The translations under genes were made by a program, and so were the position numbers. A model generated the notes under the pieces. It was not told the origin of the DNA and searched no databases. It worked only from the letters and a program-made list of their open reading frames with translations. This document shows, one piece after another, positions 1 to 12,050 of a DNA stretch of 64,000 bases (positions within the stretch are counted from its first letter, which is position 1; each line of letters starts with the position of its first letter). Location of the stretch: positions 29,901 to 93,900 of the forward strand of contig JAKJHU010001083.1 of NCBI GenBank assembly GCA_022316685.1, in the 5' to 3' direction. Origin of the DNA: Progne subis subis (Eukaryota; Chordata; Aves; Passeriformes; Hirundinidae).

Positions 1-1560
1 TTGCGTACAAATTGCTTCCTGTTTTACCCTGAGTGACCCTGCAGAGGAATAGGGCATCTTTCATGTAGTTCCACAAGCTCAAGGTTCTCATTTCATGAGG
101 AATCTGGGAGGCAGATGGCCTTGTAAGAAGGATAAAAGCAGAGGGAATGGACTAGAAATTATTAGAAACAATTCCCCTTCTTCCAGACAAAGTCCACCAA
201 GTCAATCCCTGCATTTCTCCTTTTCAGATTCTTTCTCTCATCTCCTCTGGGAGGTCCAGCTTTATTACATTATGATCGTAGGCTGGAGACAGACATAGGA
301 CAGCACTCACCCAGATCATGTGACAAACAGCAGGGTTTATTGTTCAGAGCCCCCTTTTGAAGGGGTTTCAAATTGTTGGGCTGGGAGAACTGATTGGTTG
401 GGGTCTCTGCATGGCCCAGCTCCCTGGCTAATGATATGTCTGTATTCAGGGTTGAATGGCATTGGCTGGGGTGCTCTGTTTGACTATAAATCTATCCTAT
501 CATTGCTCTCCAGGGACTTGTTCACTTCTCTTCTAGAATGAACGAGATGGGCCCAGTTGGATTTCTTATTTATGGCCAAATTTATATGTCCAGCTACAGA
601 CTAGCTGTGCTGTGACACAGCTTGTTCTGGTGCTGATCATGAACTGATTGTGCTCTTGATTGACAGCAGCACAGGAGATGCAGAATGATGTAGACTGAAC
701 ACAGAAACCAACTGCCTCTGTCAGCCCATTTTCATGGTCTAGGTCACTTTCTAGGTGTCCATGGAGATGTGGGAATGATTAACTCTCCATTTCTGGCTGC
801 AGGCTCTTAGAGATTCTTTCTCTGAATTCAGTCAGGGTTGTATTCCCTAGCAGCTCCTGGGAGCACCTCCTTTTTCTCTTAGGTTACAACAGAAACAATG
901 AAAACATCACCAACGGCACAGCTCCCCAGCCCAGCAGGAAAAGAAAGGACAAGTTGTCAAGTTCTCCAACATTTCACCTTCTTTGCTGCAAAAGCTGTGC
1001 TGCACACACACTGTGTAAAGGCTAGAGAAGCTGCACTTGGTGGCACATCCTGTGACAGGAGCTCAACCTTGTTTTCCACAAAAGGTTCTTGAAAAAAACA
1101 GACAGGACTGTGGAGGGAATTCTTGGAAAAATGAAACAGCTTTGCAGAAATGAAATCAAAATGGAAAGGGACAATCCAAGATGTTTTCCTCCATTTATTT
1201 CTCAGCTCTCCTTTTCCACCTTGCACTACATCTCCATCCCATTAATTCCAAATGGATCTCACCTCCAAGATCAATGACTTAGCAAGTTTTACACTCTGTG
1301 AAATACCATGAGCTACACACAGTTTGCCTTCCCCTGTTTTTGCTGGAAAGCAGTGCCGGGGACACAAGTGCAGGGCGTGGGGCTGGTACAAATCCTACAG
1401 GCAGGGAATGTGCCCCGATAGTGTTTGACCCTCAGCAGGGACAATGCACAGCAGCAAGCAGGGGGATTCCTGTGTCCTAGTGCAGGAATCAAGACTCTGG
1501 GTCTTGTCTCAAGACGGCAAAGTTCCCGTGTTTGGACAGACTCAGGGGCTGTCCCCAGGG
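1..1560. other. No gene recognised
   Basis: I see no exon with recognisable protein similarity in this stretch. The open frames are short and in all frames, as expected by chance. The stretch around 260-560 looks LTR-like in base composition, but I could not match it to any other part of the window. Confidence 0.4.
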
Positions 1561-2560
1561 CGCGCGGGGCTCGGCCATGGGACACGGGGGGACAACGGAC
1601 ACACGAACACGCGGACAAACGGCCCTGGCGCTTCAGTTGCACCGGCAGCGGCGGCAGCGGTAGCAGCGGCGGTAGCAGCAGCAGCACAGAATCCATTTGA
1701 TCTTCGCTTCCTTGCTTCTCATCTCCCTCTCCCGCGGTCCCACAGCCTCTCCCGGCTTCCCTTCCCCAGGGTCCCCCTCCTTTCCCGGCCTCCCTCTCCC
1801 CATGCCGAGCCGGGCGTGCCCCCGACCCGCCCCCGGCCCCGGGCGGGGCTGCCCCGTCCCCGCCCCCGGGCGTCCCGCCGCGGTCTCGCCTTGGCCCGGC
1901 TCTGGCTGTACTGGCGGTGGCGCTGCTGGGCCGGCATTAGCGCCAGGGGCTGCGGCGGCATCGCCATCCTTTGGCTGCGCCTGTGCCCAGCCCGGCGCCC
2001 AGCGCGGCGCCCAGCCCGGCCCCGGCCCATTCCGGCGCCCGTGGAGGACACACACGGCGCGGCCGCTCCCGCCATCTCCTGTGCGGATTCCCCGGCTCGG
2101 GCTCCTCCGCTCGGCAGCGCGGCCGCCGGCCCCGAGCCAGCGGCGTCCCGTTCGAAAGAGTGAACGCCTGGGGATGGCCGGGCCGCGCCGCTGGAGAGGC
2201 GCTGGGGGGCCGTTGCTGGCCCCGGGCCGAGCGCTGACAGCCGCGTCTCGCCGGCAGGGAAGGCGCAGGACGCCCTGCAGGAGCGGTACCGAGTGGGTTC
2301 GCTGCTCGGGCGCGGCGGCTTCGGCCGCGTCTTCGCGGCCACGCGGCTCTCGGACGGCGCCCCGGTGAGCGGCGGGGCCGGCGACGGGCGCAGGAGGGAG
2401 GCGGTGGAGGAGGAGGAGGGGGCGGAGGAGAAGGAGGATGGGGCTGAGCAGGGCGGGCGGCGAGCTCAGCCTGCTGCTCCCCTTGACTTTGCAGGTGGCC
2501 ATTAAAAGGGTGCCACGGAACCGCATCCGGCGCTGGGGCGAGCTGGTGAGTGAACGGGGG
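1561..2560. promoter_or_regulatory. CpG-rich island over the 5' end of the PIM1-like gene
   Basis: Base composition changes abruptly to very GC- and CpG-rich sequence that covers the presumed promoter, exon 1, exon 2 and exon 3 of the kinase. A short run of GGC/AGC-type triplets lies at about 1635-1685. I see no clear TATA box, which fits a CpG-island promoter. Long open frames on both strands here are by-products of the composition. Confidence 0.5.
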
Positions 2561-4294
2561 CCAGCGGGAGAAGCCGGGGCGTGCCGGGCGGGGATGAGCC
2601 GAGGCCCGGCAGGGTGGGAGCCGCCAGCACGCCTGGAGAGGGAACGAGCGTGGGGCCAGCGGAGGACGCAGAGCATCCCGGGCTGAGTGAGGGCTTCCCG
2701 ACCCCTGGCACGGCATCAGCCCCACTGACAGCATCGTGCTCCTCCCGCAGCCCAACGGCACCAGCGCACCAATGGAGATCGTGCTGCTGGAAAAGGTGTC
2801 CACTGGCTTCCCTGGTGTCATCCAGCTGCTGGAGTGGCTTGAGCTCCCCAACAGCATTGTGATGGTGCTGGAGCGCCCGGAGCGGTGTCAGGACCTCCAG
2901 CGTTTTGTTCGGGCTCGGGGCTTCCTGACGGAGCAGGTGGCACGGGAGCTGTTCGGCCAGGTCCTGGAAGCCGTGCAGCACTGCACCAGCTGTGGAGTCT
3001 TTCACAGGGACATCAAGCCAGAGAACATCCTGGTTGACCTTGCCACCGGGCAGGCAAAACTGATTGACTTTGGCTGTGGCACCTACGTTCAAGAGACAGC
3101 CTACACTGAGTTTGCAGGTGAGCCCAGGCAGTGGTGTGCTTCTGGTCCCAGCATGTCATGGCCCAAGATCTCGTGGCCCAACCTGGGTGTGGCAGTGGGG
3201 ATTCTCCCTTTTGCTGGCAGTCACAGGAGGGAGTCTTCAGCCCAGTTGCTTTTGAGCAGGGGTGGGTGTGTGGCCGTGTTCCAGCCCTGCTGGCAGCCTT
3301 TGCCCACCTGTGCCCAGGACTGGCGCTGGGGCTGGGGCAGCCAGCCTGACAAAAACACCTGTGAGTGGTGGGAGCAGAGAAGGGGGGGCCAGAACCAGTG
3401 CACCATCCGGTTTGGTGTGCAGGTGAGAAAGGGCTCTGACAGCTCCCCTTGCCTTGTTTGTCCTGGCTCCATAATGTTTTTGGGGCAGTGCAGGCAGGGA
3501 GGATGAGGGGATGGGTTTTCCCCAGCACTGAGTTGATTATTTTTTGCATGTCATGGTCAGGCCTTGCCAAGGCTTCCGCTGCCCTCTTCCAACACCAGCG
3601 GCTTCTTTTGCAAGCCTGAGTTTGTACACAAGTCCCAGGTGCTGGTGAGAGGGCAGCGGGTCACCCTGTGTGCCACTGGTGCAGCCCCCGCACACCCAGG
3701 GACGCTGGGGCCAGGCTCTGGGAGCAGCAGCATCCCCCTGATGAACTCCACCTGTATTCCATAGGAACACCATCCTACAGCCCCCCGGAATGGAGCCACT
3801 TTGGGTGGTACCATGGCGAGGCAGCAACCGTCTGGACCCTGGGCATCCTGCTGCACCAGATGGTCTGCGGAAAGCACCCTTTCAGGAGGGGCTGGAACAT
3901 GAGCTATGGCCAGCTCCAGCTGCCACAGCGGCTCTCTCATGGTGAATCCTCATCTCTGGGCAAGGGGAAATACCAATGTTGGGAGACAGCAGCGGGCTCA
4001 TGAGCATCCCTCTCTGGCAGCTGCTGAGGAGGTGGCACATGTCCTGCTCTCCTGCACTCCTCCAAAACGGGGAGCTGATGGGAAAGTTTAGGTACAGCTC
4101 TGAGCACATGCAGCATGGCCTGGGCATGGGTATAGTGGGACTGGAGCCTTTTCCAGCTGACCGGTGGCTTCTGGTTTCTCTCCCCAGACTGTCAAGTTCT
4201 GATCAGGTGGTGTTTATCCCTGCACTACTTGGACAGGCCCTCACTAGAAGACCTGCTGTGTGATCCTTGGGTGCAGGATATTCATCTGCCCTAG
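1802..4294 (+). CDS. PIM1-like serine/threonine protein kinase, six exons
   Basis: Coding exons, each bounded by GT/AG: 1802-2159 (start uncertain), 2258-2364, 2495-2545, 2751-3117, 3765-3941 and 4188-4294 (stop TAG). Phases agree at every junction. The product is a cytoplasmic or nuclear kinase of the PIM family, which phosphorylates Ser/Thr and is controlled mainly by expression level. Visible motifs are the glycine loop GRGGFGRV (exon 2), ATP-binding VAIK (exon 3), the catalytic loop HRDIKPEN and the metal-binding DFG (exon 4), PPEW in place of APE (exon 5), and the C-lobe ending [10 protein letters not shown]. No frame break occurs in the kinase domain. The Pro/Arg/Ala-rich N-terminal extension from exon 1 is low complexity; ATG 1802 or 1697 could be the start. 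Songbird genomes carry many such pim-1-like copies, so orthology to PIM1, PIM2 or PIM3 is not claimed. Confidence 0.82.
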
Positions 4295-4559
4295 AAGAAG
4301 GGAGAGAGCCACGTGCACACTTTGATCCAGGTGCTGGTAAGTTACAGGTGCACACGTGCCCTGGCAATCAGAAGCAAAGCAGCCCAGACTTTTTGTCCTG
4401 CCCATGGTACTGCTCAGGGCTCATGGGATGGGCACCTGCAGCCCTTGTGCTGGAGCGGAGCTGCTCTTCCCAGCACTGGTGGCCGCCATCCAGGCTGCTT
4501 TGGCTTGTCCTGGTTCACTGACAGCTGGGGCCGTGGGCAGAACACTGAGAGCCTGGATT

Positions 4560-5880
4560 CACCCCCAGGGAAGAAGGAGCCCCTGGAGAAGCTGTACCAG
4601 GTGGGCTTGCTGCTGCTGGAGACCTGGAGGATGACAGCAAGGATGAGAACCTCTTCCTGCACCTGGCCACCGACAGCTGAAGATGCCGGACTTGGATTCC
4701 GGCACTTTCTTCAAAGCCAGGCTCCACAGCGAATTTGCAGATGAATGCACCCCCGGGTGGATGCTCCCAGATTTGGGCATTGCACAGCCTGGCCAGGAAC
4801 CAAAGGTTCCCCCCTTTGCTGGGCTGGACGCCACTGATACTTCGGTTGTCTGCCTTGCTGCTTTTTGGCAGGGCTGGGGAAATGGGCTGGGCTGGTTACA
4901 AAATGGGAGTTGGCTCCTGGCCCTGCCAACAGCCCCCACCACGCACCGTGCCCCAGGCTGGGGCTGGGGCTGGGGCAGCCAGCCCAACACAAACAAACGC
5001 CCATGGCGGGGGCAGAGGTGGGTCTCCAGAACCTGTCCATGGGCGGCTCTGCTTTGCAGGCAAGGAAGGGCTTGGGCTGCTCCACTGCCCGTGGTTGCTT
5101 TGGGATCTTTAGGGGGGCAGTGCAGGGGGGATGGGAGAGAACATGGGCTTCCCTCTCACCTGTGGATGGGTTTTTCCCCAGCATGTAGGAGTTGGGCCTT
5201 TCTCAAGCCCCTGACAGATACAAGATCTTTTACCATTTCTCGTTTCCCCTTTTTATCTGTAATCAAGTTTCAATTGTTTGTTGTTTGTTTTTCTAAAGGA
5301 AGTGTTCTAGGTAGTGTCCGGTCTGGATCGGGAAGTGCTCGGGAGCAGCTGTGGTGTGGATGGGCTGTGGCCTTGGGGAAGGCTGAGGACATGGTTTGGG
5401 AGCAGCTTTTCTTGAGGCAGCAGATGGCGTGAGGTGGGTCCATGTCTTCTTGGCATGGGTGGGATAAGGGATTTTGGGAGCTGGCAGTGAGCACAGGAGC
5501 ATCCTGTTCTGGGCAGCTGCTGAGGGGCTGGATGTGCCATGGCTGGCTGCAGTGTGGGCACATATCCTGCCCTCCTGCTCTGCTCCCAAGGGCAGCAATG
5601 ATGGGCAGCTTTGGGCACCGCTCTGAGCACGGCCAGCATGGCCTGGGCACTGCGGGCGCTTGGGACAAGGGCACAGAGCCTTCAGCGGGCGCTTTCTGGT
5701 TTCTCTCCTTGCAGCCGGGCTCTGCGGATGCTGAGGCTGCTCTGGGCTCTGCCAGGGCTCTGCTGGGCTCAGCCCTGGGCACGGCTGGGCTCGCTCTGCC
5801 CTTACATTGCTCTGACAGCTTTGCACCAGACGAGCCCTTTCCAAGCACAGCGCCTGAGCTTTCTGCTTTTGCAGGTGAGT
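4560..5880 (+). pseudogene. Degenerate tandem copy of the PIM1-like kinase
   Basis: At 4567-4739 a reading frame begins with a KEPLEKLYQVG-like kinase N-terminus. It then jumps to a decayed counterpart of the '[10 protein letters not shown]...DFGCGT' segment, ending in EFAD next to a splice-like site. The glycine loop, the ATP lysine and HRD are missing, and a stop codon interrupts it. Flanks match introns of the upstream gene: about 4740-5190 resembles 3118-3535 (shared 'gctggggctggggcagccagcc' block), and about 5500-5715 resembles intron 5 at 3990-4187. It is therefore a genomic tandem duplicate that has lost exons, not a retrocopy. Exon 6 is not recognisable after the acceptor near 5714. 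Confidence 0.6.
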
Positions 5881-6180
5881 GAGACTCCTGCAGGCCCAGG
5901 GATTGCAGTTAGGGACCCACATGCAACTGGCAAGAAGCCAGACGCTGCACAGTCCCAGCTGAACTCCTGTATCTCCACAGGATGTTTTGTCTGTCCCATT
6001 CTTCATTCCCTTGGCGTTGCAATTGTGCAATTGCACTTTCTTCCTCCTCTAGAAGTGCCACGAGTGGGCGAAACCTGGCGAGTGGGCCATGCTCCTGAGA
6101 CAGTGCGGTCTGGAGTTAATGGCTGAAGAATTGCTCTTCTGCACTTGTAAACCAGAGCAAAAAGCTGTAAGTGGGACTTT

Positions 6181-7480
6181 GTGTCCTTTAGAAAGCCCTG
6201 ACAGTTTCAAAGGGACTGTGCAGCTCATTGACAGGGTGAGAAGGAAGGTCATCTTCTAAAGGATTTGGGGTTTGACAGAGTTTAGATTCCCACTCCTGCT
6301 TGGAGCTGGGAGGGCACAAGCAATTTCCTATTGCTTCAAGCACAATTTAAAACAACAATGGTGGGAAACAAACCCAGAATCTTTAAAAAGGCTACTGAGT
6401 TCAGTAAGATGGATCCATGTCCTCAGCACATTCACAAAGTAAATAACTGGGTTCTCTTTTTCAAAAGATCAGTTATCTCTTAATCCAAAGTTACAGAAGA
6501 TACTCCACTGAAAACTTGGGGTTTGGTATTGTCTTTCACATTTTAGGTACTTTTTTTTTCTCTCTCTCTCTTTTTTTTTTTTAATTTTCTTTTTTTTTAT
6601 GAAACAGATAACGTTTATAAAAGGAATGTCCTTTTCTGCTGGTTCCCGTGTGGAGCAGCTCCCTTCCCGCTGGCTGAGCTGCTCAGGGAGAGCTTGGTGG
6701 CTCCTGGCCCTGCAGGGCTGAGGCTTTTCCCCGTTGCTGAGCGCAGACTGATGGAGCAGCACTGCTGAACGTGAGGGCACACAGAGGGAGCAGAAGCAGC
6801 TGCCTTTGTCCACCTGAAGCTCCAAGGCGCAAACTCTGAGCACACAGGGCTGGAAGAGACTGGCAGGCTCCCTGTTTGCTGTGCTGCCCCACTTGTGCCC
6901 GGCCCAGCTCTGCGTGAGGCTGAGGGAGAACAAGGGGCAGCTCCCTGCCAGCCCCAGCCCAGGGACCCCTCCGGCCCCAGGGCTTGGGGCACTGTCAGCA
7001 CGCACTGCTCCAGCCACCGCTTCTGCTGGCCCTGACAGCAGCAAGCAAATTGTGGCTGATCCCGAGGGACAGCAGCAGTGCCTGGATCTGATCCCTCACT
7101 CTGGCGCAGGGCTGCACAAAGGACCCCCAGAGCAGCAGCAGCACATGGAGCTGGCTTTCAGCACAGCCCCTGCCACTGTTCCCTCCCGTGTGCACTGGTG
7201 TCACAGCATCCTGAGGCACCTGGGAGCCCTCAGGGCCAGCAGGGACTTGAGATGGCAGCCCTGGGCTCGTGGAGGTTGTGCAAGGAACAGAGGTGGGGGC
7301 TCCTTCTCCACCTAGAGCTTCCAGATGGAAAAGGCTGCTGTGAGCAGGCAGCTCCAAGGGCAGAGAAAGGAGGGTCTGGACCTCTGGATCTGTGCCAGTT
7401 CAGCATTGCTGAGCCTCCCCTTTTGTGCTCCTTTGCTGCTTTGAACTGGAGTAAATTACACTGATTCCTTCAGGTGCTGT
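6181..7480. other. No gene recognised; T-rich tract at 6548-6597
   Basis: This stretch holds a pyrimidine-rich simple repeat (runs of T with TCTCTCTC) at about 6548-6597. Otherwise it has moderately GC-rich sequence with short chance open frames on both strands. I recognise no protein. Confidence 0.4.
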
Positions 7481-7489
7481 GTGTGTCTT

Positions 7490-8700
7490 TGGTGCTGACC
7501 CTGCCCACTGGTTAAACAACACTGGCATAGTCTGGCCAGATCACACCAAAATGTCTCTTTTTCAATGTAAATGTGAGGAACCAGTCCCCTCCGAAATTCT
7601 GGGATGGGAAGACCTTCTCTAGAGGTCACTGGCTCTGGAGTGGACTGAGGTCTGAGCACTGTGCAAGCCATGGGGGAGTCGCTCCAAAGAAGCTGAAGCA
7701 CTGGATGTATTAAAATGCATCCAGAAATTGCATATGGAGAAAGGAAAAGAACTTGTGTGTTTGGAAGAAAAAGCTGAATTTTGTTTAAGAGCACATTGGA
7801 AACAGCATTAACAGAAGGAACGATTCTGGTTGGAAGCCTCCCACATGGAGTGACAGAAGAAAGTTTTAATCTTGAGCTCAGATGCATTTGTGCAAGTGAA
7901 ATAATCTTAAGGTATTAAATAACTATATACATATTTATAATACAGTTAGACATTTATATGTATATTTATATATCTAGAGAAATAGATGTCTATATATATG
8001 TCTATATCTATAAATCTGTCTGTATCATATCTGTATCTCCATATAAAATAATAATAATGTGAAATAGTGCTGTCAGTATGGATTTGGTAGCTTTGGCTGC
8101 TCAAGGATGTTACACTAAATATCCTACAGAAAAGCATTGGCCAGACCCAAAGGTTCGTGGTAAATTTTGTGAAATTGTATACAATGACAAAAAGAAGGAA
8201 GGGAAGAAATTGGCTATTTTAGAGGGTTTGCGGATACTGTGATGCAGAATGCTTTGTCTGTTACAGTGAAAAATACAGTAATTAAGACTGCTGAGTTTTT
8301 CATATCCCACACAATCCCCAAGCTGCAGGATTGGTTGAATGGATGAAGGGGTTGTTAAAAGAGCAGTTGAAAAAGTGAGGAGTTGGGGACCTGTCCCAGC
8401 CTGTTTGAAGCCCAACAGTCAGGAATCACCTTGATAGAAAGAGCAGTAGAAGAGTGGCAGAAAGAAGACAATTCTTCTTGGTGGGATTGGCCTCCTGGCC
8501 ACAAAATTGGAGGCTGCTGTGAAAAGTATTTGTGGCAGTGATTGTAATCATTGCAGTGTGAGCACTTGGTGTGTTCTGATTCCATGTTTGAGTTGCTGTG
8601 ACACTTTGTGCTGGGAAATGGAGTGCTGAGACTGTCTAAAAAGAGACATGGTCTCAAGAAAAAAAGGGGTTTTGATAAATAACAGAGTAGAGCAACTAAT
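7490..8700 (+). other. Possible relic of a retroviral env 3' end
   Basis: Several short plus-strand frames carry no known motif but look like decayed coding sequence. A frame at about 8070-8241 runs about 55 codons without a stop. Around 8520-8590 there is a hydrophobic stretch (VFVAVIVIIAV) and then a purine-rich tract 'caagaaaaaaagggg' near 8655-8670, an order seen at the end of env genes. Frames are broken throughout. It could equally be non-coding. Confidence 0.2.
7915..8052. repeat. AT-rich simple repeat
   Basis: This is an imperfect run of TATATA, TCTATA and CTGTATC units, including 'tatatctagag' and 'gtctatatatatgtctatatct'. It generates an artefactual Tyr/Ile/Asp-rich frame on the minus strand. 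Confidence 0.7.
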
Positions 8701-9580
8701 TAGGCATGTTTTAAAAGGAATGTGAATTAGAGCCCAGAGTAATGAACTTCAGAAGCACTTAAATTGAAGATAAGGTATTGAAATTGAAGAGGCGATGCCT
8801 TTATGCCTAATCCGTAAATCTAAGACTCTGGTTTGAAAGAATTGTTATGAAGGTTGTAGTTCATCTGTAGGTCAAAGGACCCATTGAAAACCTGAGGCCT
8901 GTACACCAGGTCCTGACTGAAGCCTGAACAACAGGCCCTAAGGCAAAGCTGACCTCCAGATAAAGCTTCCAAGCAAAGGTTATCTTTGTGTCTGCTCATT
9001 ACTGAAGCACTATTACCAATAGGATCTCTGTATCAGTTCAGTGGGGAAATGTGGATTGACCTTTCTGTGTTGAAGAATCAGACAAGGCCCCATCTGGCCT
9101 TGTTTGGGGCTGTAGGATCAAAGTCAACTGCTTTGGTTCCTCCCTAAGCCCTGGCCAGGCTTTGGGAGAAACCCAACAGAAGAATGAAACCAGATTTTCC
9201 CACACTAGAAGTGATGTCAGCTTGTTTGCTTCACAATGTAGAAGCTGGGCCCTGTCCCAGTGAGGCTGGAAGCCTTGTTTCCTGCAAAGGTGGATGCAGC
9301 TGCAGGAATTCCCAGTGTGTGGGAGTGGCTCTGCAGCCCTTGGCTTCTCCCAGCTGATGTGTGGATCAAGATGATGGTAAAGCCTGAGGGGAACTGGTGA
9401 TGGATCTTTCTAAATGCCTACAGGCAGCTTTGGTAGTAATGACTGGATGCATGGCTGAGCTCCTTTTGTAATTCTTTGCTAATGATGATGTGCTTTGCTG
9501 AGCTCATCCTTTTGTAATTCTTTGCAGCTTTGCATGATATAAACTACACCTGGCCACTGGTGAAACAGGGCCCCATCCTG
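8701..9580. other. No gene; short direct repeat at about 9450-9532
   Basis: I recognise no coding sequence. The phrase 'gctgagctc(at)ccttttgtaattctttg' occurs twice about 45 bp apart (near 9450 and 9497). Confidence 0.4.
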
Positions 9581-9654
9581 CCTAAGTGTTACCTGGGAAG
9601 ACAAAAACCCTCACTCCAAATGTCACCCTTTCCTCCTTCCTCTCCCCACTTTAT

Positions 9655-9840
9655 TCACTGAGCATGACATCCCGTGGTCTGGGATATCCCTGGGGTGAGT
9701 TGGGGTCACCTGTCCTGGCTGTGTCCCCTCCCAAGCTCCCCCACACCCTCAGCTCCTCCCCAGCGTGGCCGGACGAGGGGCAGGAAAGGCCTTGGCTGGA
9801 GGAGCTGAGCAAGAACAAAAGCATCTGTGTGTGCTCAGCC
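9655..9840 (+). repeat. Dispersed repeat, copy 1
   Basis: The sequence from 'gagcatgacatcccgtgg' through 'gtgtgctcagccctgtgctcagca' is recognisably related to about 22195-22350 in the same orientation. Shared blocks include 'tggcctgggatat', 'tgtccctcccca' and 'gcagaaaaggcctt'. It is a diverged interspersed repeat; the family name cannot be fixed from sequence alone. Confidence 0.5.
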
Positions 9841-10579
9841 CTGTGCTCAGCACCCGAGCCCAGCAGTGTCCCAGTGCCAGTGTCCGTGGCATCGGTCCCT
9901 ACAAGGGGTTTCCATGGCAATGGCCATGCCAGGTGACCCAGGTGTGGTGTCCCAGGGAGGGCTGCCATGGAAGCAGTGCCCAGCCCTGCCCCTTTCTGTC
10001 TGGCTGAGCTGGCCTTTGGCCCTGGCAGTGGCGTTTGCTGCTGGTTCCGCGGCGCCTGAGCAGCCAGCGCGGCACAGGGCAGGTGGCCGTGGCACAAGCC
10101 CCCAGCAAGGGATCCCCTCTGGCTCTGGGCACTGACACCAGCCCTGAGCAAGGGGCTGCTGCAGTGGGCTCAGTGCAGTGTCCATGGCCACAGCCCCTTG
10201 CCATGGCCCAGGGCAGGGTGGGATGATGATCCAGCCTCAGCTGGCCCAGGGCAGGGCTGCAGGGCCCTTCCCCAGTGCCTGTGTGCACACAAGGACTTGC
10301 AGGGCTCTCTGCATTTCCCTTCCCCTCACTCTTGGCTCACTCACTCACCTCCCAACAACTCACTTGGTGCTTTGAGCTGCACGGAGTCCAAAACATGTCT
10401 GTCCTTCAGGAGTTGGTCTAATTCTGCCTTCAGCCAACTCTGGATTTGTGTTTATTGCAGCACTTCCTGTGTGTCTAAATCATTCCTTGCATGCTTCTGC
10501 CTTGGGGAAGGGGAACCTCCTTGGAGGCAGCTTGGGCTTGGCACACATTTGAGGAGTCCCCACTGTTTTCAGTGGGGAA

Positions 10580-10885
10580 GCTCAGGAGTGTCTCAAAGCA
10601 TTAATGAGTCCCACTGAGGTCCATCTCCAACCAGGCCCCTCATGGAGTTCTTGGAGGAGAGAATTGGAGGCCAGGATTGCACAAACCTATTAGAGACTCA
10701 GTTTGGAAAGGAGAGTGGAAAGTACCTTATTAAAAAAAACAGGAGTACCTTGAAGCATTACTGAGCCTCACTGAGTGTTGTTACTGACAAAGGATCTCAA
10801 GGGACTCATTACAGCAGGTAATTGCAGGCCATGATTGCACAAACCTCTCAGAGACTCCAAGGCAGAAGCAAAACCCCAAGTCCTT
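10580..10885 (+). repeat. Two-copy direct repeat, unit about 157 bp
   Basis: The block 'aagcattaatgagtccc' at about 10596 recurs as 'aagcattactgagcctc' at about 10753. The block 'aggccaggattgcacaaac' at about 10668 recurs as 'aggccatgattgcacaaac' at about 10826. The spacings (157 and 158 bp) agree, so this is a tandem duplication or the edge of a satellite-like array. Confidence 0.6.
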
Positions 10886-11359
10886 TGAAAAACCCTTGAA
10901 GTCCCTTGGAAGCCCCACCAGGGCCATTCCTGAGCAAGGCTCCCCAGGGACTGGTTCCAGCAGATCCCTGAGGCCAGGAGAGCAGGGAGGCAAAGGCTCT
11001 GTGCAGGCAGCTGAGATGCTGAGCAAAGCCTGGCCTGGCTGGAGGCAGCAGAAAGGCCAAGGCCTGAGCCCCAGCCCCAGGGAAGGCAGATCCTGTCCCT
11101 CAGCTGAGCCTTGCTCAGGGCTCTGCCAGGGCCACTGGGATGTGTGGTGGTGCTGAGGGCAGCACAAGGGGCTGACAGTGCCCAGCCTTGCTGGGGCTGT
11201 GCCAGGAGGCCCCAGGGCCTGAGGACAAGGTGTCTCCTCACAGCCCTTGGTGGCACAGACACTGCTGTGCCCCAGGACACCAGGACTTGGCTTCTCCTAG
11301 GCACTGCCAGCCTTGCCAGGGCCCTTGGCCATGTCCAGCACAGCTTGTCCTGCCCTGTC

Positions 11360-12050
11360 CCACAGAATGGGGATGCTGGGCCACGGCCTGAGCCTGCCCC
11401 ACAGCCCACCTCAGAAATGAACCACCCGGATTGGATGGGGGTTCTGGTGAAGGAGATGGGCCAGATGTTGAAGGAGCACATTTCCCCAGTGGTGGCCTCA
11501 TTAGCCTCAGCCCCAGCTGCTGGGAAACCTTCCCCCTGCCCTGAAAAGGGAGACTCTGATGGTGCAGCAGTGGGACCCACAGATGTTACAACCATCCAGG
11601 TTCCAGCTGAACCACAGGGGCAGTTTCAGCCAGCAACAGCTGGAAGCAAAGAAGTATAAGATGAAATCAGAGCACCCAGGTAACAAGGACAAGAAAAGAG
11701 GGCCCTCACAATCCACAGGGCAACCAAAGGCTGAGATCCCTGACACATGAAAGTCTCCATAATCTGCAAAAAGATACTGCATGACAGGGATGAGAGGCTT
11801 TTAAAGCCTGGTTCCTTCAGGTCTGAGACCTTATAGGTCCAGGCATGCAACTGGATAGTGGTGAGGCAAGGAATTTGGGACCCTTGACCCAGGACTCAGG
11901 TGTGAATCAGGTATTTGTGAGGGAGCCTGGCCCCCTTTCCCTCTGGGAGCTGCTTTTAATGAGTGTAAGGGAGAGGTTTGTCCACAGAGGCAGAATGCAG
12001 CAGCAGGATGAAATGTGCTGGAAGACCCTTGAGGAGGATGTCCAAAAGCT
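11360..12050 (+). pseudogene. gag: gag remnant of ERV-L-like element
   Basis: Frames encode pieces such as MNHPDWMGVLVKEMGQ at about 11418 and LWELLLMSVRERFVHRGRM at about 11940. They correspond to the minus-strand gag near 39.2-39.4 kb and 38.6-38.9 kb. A stop follows 'AGSKEV' near 11659 and the frame then changes. The piece ends at the deletion junction with the RNase H region. Confidence 0.6.

Noticed and set aside
1633..2857. Long minus-strand open frames (up to 347 codons) opposite the PIM1-like gene
   Set aside because: They are Pro/Arg/Ala-rich products of a CpG island, lie antisense to verified kinase exons and have no motif.
9586..10288. Several 80-166 codon frames on both strands
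   Set aside because: They fall in a dispersed repeat and GC-rich flank, with no splice context or protein similarity.
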